Made by a program: the position numbers and the translations under genes
Part shown: positions 61,248-64,000 of the stretch, piece by piece
Numbering within the stretch: the stretch's first letter is position 1
Layout of the letters: every line of letters starts with the position of its first letter
DNA from: Streptomyces sp. NBC_01591
GTDB taxonomy: Bacteria; Actinomycetota; Actinomycetes; Streptomycetales; Streptomycetaceae
Length of the DNA stretch: 64,000 bases
NCBI RefSeq assembly: GCF_035918155.1
Contig: NZ_CP109327.1
Location: 2,294,001-2,358,000 of the forward strand
Direction: 5' to 3'
The notes under the pieces: generated by a model
Told to the model about the DNA's origin: nothing
Seen by the model: the letters and a program-made list of their open reading frames with translations, nothing else
The model's database searches: none

Positions 61248-62005
61248 CCACGGAGAACCCGACCGTGAACACGACCGCGGCCACCCGGGCCGAGTACTGC
61301 GTGATCGCCTGCGCCGAGGCCTGGCGCGACAACGGCGAGGTGCTCGCCAGCCCCATGGGCATCGTCCCGTCCGTCGGCGCCCGGCTCGCCAGGCGCACCT
61401 TCTCGCCCGATCTGCTGCTCACCGACGGCGAGGCGCTGCTCGTCGGCCCGGACGGTACGACGGAGGGCTGGCTGCCCTACCGTCATCACCTCACCATGGT
61501 CACCGGCGGCAGGCGTCACGTGATGATGGGCGCGAGCCAGATCGACCGGTTCGGCAACCAGAACATCTCCTGCATCGGTGACTGGGAACAGCCGTCCCGC
61601 CAGCTGCTCGGCGTGCGCGGCGCCCCGGTCAACACCCTGAACAACCCGGTCAGTTACTGGGTTCCCAGGCACTCCCCCCGGGTCTTCGTCGAGCGCGTCG
61701 ACATGATCTGCGGGGTCGGTTACGACAGTGCCGCGGCGGCCGGTCCGTCGGCGACCCGCTACCACCGCATCCCGCGCGTCGTGACCGATCTCTGCGTCCT
61801 CGACTTCGCGACCCCGGACCGTTCGATGCGCCTGGCCTCGCTGCACCCCGGCGTCACCGTCGACCAGGTCCGCGAGGCCACCGGTTTCGCGCTCACGGTC
61901 GCGGACGACGTCCCGTGCACCCGGGAGCCGACCGCCGAGGAACTGTCCCTGATCCGCGAGGTCATCGACCCGCGGGGCACCCTGAACCGCGAGGTCAGGG
62001 TCTGA
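61244..62005 (+). CDS. ipdB: IpdB subunit of the IpdAB steroid ring hydrolase
   Basis: The 253-aa CoA-transferase beta-type subunit includes VLASPMGIVPSVGARLAR, HHLTMVTGGRRHVMMGASQI and DRFGNQNISCIGD. It pairs with IpdA. Its ATG lies in the ipdA stop (ATGA), and its TGA overlaps the ipdC ATG by one base (TGATG). Confidence 0.9.
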   Translation: MTTENPTVNTTAATRAEYCVIACAEAWRDNGEVLASPMGIVPSVGARLARRTFSPDLLLTDGEALLVGPDGTTEGWLPYRHHLTMVTGGRRHVMMGASQIDRFGNQNISCIGDWEQPSRQLLGVRGAPVNTLNNPVSYWVPRHSPRVFVERVDMICGVGYDSAAAAGPSATRYHRIPRVVTDLCVLDFATPDRSMRLASLHPGVTVDQVREATGFALTVADDVPCTREPTAEELSLIREVIDPRGTLNREVRV

Positions 62006-63066
62006 TGCGGACGGCGCTCACGGACCTCGTCGGCATCCGCCACCCCATCGTCCAGACCGGCATGGGCTGGGTCGCGGGCCCCCGTCTGGTCTCCGCCACG
62101 GCCCGGGCGGGCGCACTCGGCATCCTGGCCTCCGCGACGATGACCACCCAGCAGCTGCGGGCAGCGGTGCGGGAGGTCAGGTCCCGTACGGACGAGCCGT
62201 TCGGCGTCAATCTGCGCGCCGACGCGGGCGACGCGCGCGAGCGGGTACGGATCATCGTCGACGAGGGGGTGAAGGTCGCGTCCTTCGCGCTGGCCCCCTC
62301 GAAGGAGCTCATCGCCGAGCTGAAGGACGCGGGTGTGGTCGTGATCCCGTCGGTCGGCGCCAGGCGTCACGCCGAGAAGGTCGCGGCATGGGGCGCGGAC
62401 GCGGTGATCGTGCAGGGCGGCGAAGGCGGCGGGCACACCGGCGAGGTGGCGACCAGCGTGCTGCTGCCCCAGGTGGTCGACGCCGTGGACATCCCGGTGG
62501 TCGCGGCGGGCGGCTTCCACGACGGCCGGGGCCTGGTCGCGGCGCTGGCGTACGGGGCGGCGGGCATCGCGATGGGTACCCGGTTCCTGCTGACGTCGGA
62601 CTCGACCGTGCCGGACGCGGTGAAGGCCCGGTATCTGGCGGCGGGCGTCAAGGACATCACGGTCACCAGGGCGGTGGACGGGCTCCCGCACCGGATGCTG
62701 CGTACGGAGATGGTCGCCGCGCTGGAGAACGCGGGCCGGGTCCGGGCGTTGACCCGGGCGGTGCGCCGGGCGGCGGGCTTCCGGCGGATCTCCGGGACGG
62801 GCTGGTCCCGGATGGTGCGTGACGGTCTCGCGATGAAGCACGGCAAGGACCTGTCGTGGAGCCAGGTCCTGCTGGCGGCCAACACACCGATGCTCCTGAA
62901 GGCGTCCATGGTCGACGGCCGGACGGATCTGGGGGTGATGGCATCGGGCCAGGTGGCGGGCCTGATCGAGGATCTGCCCAGCTGCGCGGAGCTGGTGGAA
63001 CGGGTGATGGCCGAGGCCCATGAGGCGCTGGGCGCGGTGACGCGCGCCATGGGCGCGGAGGTGTAG
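62005..63066 (+). CDS. ipdC: Nitronate monooxygenase-like flavoprotein IpdC
   Basis: The 353-aa product has the NMO/2-nitropropane dioxygenase barrel with HPIVQTGMGWVAGPRLVSAT, EPFGVNLRADAGDARERV, VIVQGGEGGGHTGEV (FMN phosphate loop) and AMGTRFLLTSDSTVPDAVK. It closely follows the pattern of mycobacterial IpdC (Rv3553), an FMN enzyme of HIP degradation rather than a nitronate oxidase. It is the last gene of the operon and is followed by two hairpins. Confidence 0.9.
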   Translation: MRTALTDLVGIRHPIVQTGMGWVAGPRLVSATARAGALGILASATMTTQQLRAAVREVRSRTDEPFGVNLRADAGDARERVRIIVDEGVKVASFALAPSKELIAELKDAGVVVIPSVGARRHAEKVAAWGADAVIVQGGEGGGHTGEVATSVLLPQVVDAVDIPVVAAGGFHDGRGLVAALAYGAAGIAMGTRFLLTSDSTVPDAVKARYLAAGVKDITVTRAVDGLPHRMLRTEMVAALENAGRVRALTRAVRRAAGFRRISGTGWSRMVRDGLAMKHGKDLSWSQVLLAANTPMLLKASMVDGRTDLGVMASGQVAGLIEDLPSCAELVERVMAEAHEALGAVTRAMGAEV

Positions 63067-63086
63067 CTGCGGGTGCGGACAGGCGA

Positions 63087-63114
63087 GGGGCGCCCTGATC
63101 TCTCCGGGCGCCCC
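63087..63114 (+). terminator. Terminator after ipdC
   Basis: GGGGCGCCC and GGGCGCCCC form a perfect 9-bp stem with a 10-base loop, 20 bp after the ipdC stop. Confidence 0.75.
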
Positions 63115-63123
63115 CGGGGCCTC

Positions 63124-63151
63124 TCGTTTGGATCAGGCCTGATCCAAACGA
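63124..63151. terminator. 28-bp perfect palindrome between ipdC and helicase genes
   Basis: TCGTTTGGATCAGG followed immediately by its exact reverse complement gives a 28-bp palindrome with no spacer. It lies in the convergent gap and probably ends the helicase transcript, possibly both. As DNA it could also be a protein-binding site. Confidence 0.65.
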
Positions 63152-63181
63152 AAGACCCTCGCCGCGTGTCGGTGCGTACGG

Positions 63182-64000
63182 CTACGCGGCCCTGCGGCCG
63201 CGTCCCACCGCCGCGCCGCCGCGTCCGGCTCCGGAGCGCCCGGCACCGGCTCCGCGCGACTCGCCGTTGCCACGGCCGCCGCCCGAGCCCGCGCTGCGGG
63301 CAGCGCCGCCCGTACCCGCGGTGCGGGAGGCGCCGCCCGTGCCGCGGGCCTCGCCGCCGCCCTGTCCGGCACCACCGCGACGGCCCCGGCCGCGGCTGCC
63401 CGAGCGGAAGCCGGTGCCGCCCGCCGCGGCCCCGCCCGACCGCGTGCGCTGCTTCGGCGGGGTCGGCTGCGGGACCTCGACGACGATCGCGACACCGGAC
63501 GGCTCACGGGCCCCGGTGATCCGGGTGAGCTCCTCGTCGCTGGACTTGATCCGGGTGGTCTTCGGGGCGATGCCCGCGTCGGCCATCAGCCGGGTCATGT
63601 CCCGCTTCTCCTCGGGCAGCACCAGGGTGACGACGCTGCCGGACTCCCCGGCGCGCGCGGTGCGCCCGCCGCGGTGGAGGTAGTCCTTGTGGTCGGTCGG
63701 CGGGTCCACGTTCACGACCAGGTCGAGGTCGTCGACGTGGATGCCGCGAGCCGCCACGTTCGTCGCCACGAGCGCGGTGACCTGGCCGTTCTTGAACTGG
63801 TCCAGGGTCCGGTTGCGCTGCGGCTGCGAGCGCCCGCCGTGCAGGGCGGCGGCCCGTACGCCGCTGGCGAGCAGCCGCTTGGCGAACCGGTCGGCGGCAC
63901 GCTTGGTGTCGACGAACATGATCACCCGGCCGTCGCGGGCGGCGATCTTCGTGGCGACGGCCTTCTTGTCGGTCTCGTCGATCACATGGAGCACGTGGTG
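63182..64000 (-). CDS. DEAD-box RNA helicase, C-terminal part (runs off right edge)
   Basis: About 272 C-terminal residues are visible on the minus strand. They contain the helicase C-domain motifs: VIMFVDTKRAADRFAKRLL, ALHGGRSQPQRNRTLDQFK, ALVATNVAARGIHVDDLD (motif V) and YLHRGGRTARAGESG (motif VI). The last ~100 residues are an RGG/Gly/Arg/Ala-rich basic tail typical of RNA-binding helicases of the RhlE/CsdA group in Streptomyces. Motifs I and II lie beyond the edge. It probably remodels RNA in ribosome assembly or cold response. Confidence 0.9.
   Translation of the reverse strand, partial: HHVLHVIDETDKKAVATKIAARDGRVIMFVDTKRAADRFAKRLLASGVRAAALHGGRSQPQRNRTLDQFKNGQVTALVATNVAARGIHVDDLDLVVNVDPPTDHKDYLHRGGRTARAGESGSVVTLVLPEEKRDMTRLMADAGIAPKTTRIKSSDEELTRITGAREPSGVAIVVEVPQPTPPKQRTRSGGAAAGGTGFRSGSRGRGRRGGAGQGGGEARGTGGASRTAGTGGAARSAGSGGGRGNGESRGAGAGRSGAGRGGAAVGRGRRAA

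Overview
The window is a stretch of actinobacterial, almost certainly Streptomyces, chromosome. It has very high GC, strong C/G bias at third codon positions, GTG/TTG starts after GGAGG-type ribosome sites, and a gene order typical of the conserved Streptomyces core (coaE, PAC2 protein, rpsA, hrpB, lytic transglycosylase, polA, FdhF-type oxidoreductase, liv transporter, ANTAR regulator, pyk). That core is flanked by accessory genes, most of them in the first 14 kb and after 42 kb. All product calls come from reading the sequence; no database search was run.

Left part (1-14 kb): the N-terminal part of a SNF2-type helicase, a slipin/band-7 protein, a small lipoprotein preceded by 20-bp tandem repeats, DoxX and methyltransferase genes, then a PucR-type regulator facing three secreted hydrolases (SGNH esterase, a 663-aa GNSQG-motif protein, a tyrosine phosphatase). 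An ADP-ribosylglycohydrolase, a small membrane protein and a TPR protein follow.

Housekeeping core (12-42 kb): coaE, PAC2, a secreted beta-helix protein, rpsA with a readable promoter, a methyltransferase, hrpB, a DUF3068 protein with a 45-aa membrane peptide upstream, a lytic transglycosylase, DUF4184, polA, a YdeP/FdhF molybdopterin oxidoreductase, a thioesterase, the complete livJHMGF branched-chain amino-acid ABC operon, an ANTAR response regulator, tRNA-Leu(CAA) with its own terminator, an HTH-LAGLIDADG gene, pyk, a SIMPL protein and a Tat-exported 5'-nucleotidase.

Right part (42-64 kb): a decarboxylase/N-hydroxylase pair that looks like siderophore DesA/DesB without DesC/DesD, pepN, an IS110-family element that splits a SMI1/KNR4-like gene, a PP2C phosphatase, a membrane protein, chorismate mutase, an AraC regulator divergent from a GH35 beta-galactosidase, an SprT-like trypsin, a gluzincin-like protein and a HEAT-repeat protein. 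Next comes a cluster matching the mycobacterial HIP (steroid C/D ring) module: an SDR gene facing echA20-ipdA-ipdB-ipdC, with a nested palindrome between them. The window ends inside a DEAD-box RNA helicase.

Most notable: the IS110 insertion and its long transposase-proximal non-coding end, a candidate bridge-RNA locus; the HIP module with its operator-like palindrome; the HTH-LAGLIDADG gene beside a tRNA; the orphan DesA/DesB pair; and the three-gene secreted hydrolase set.
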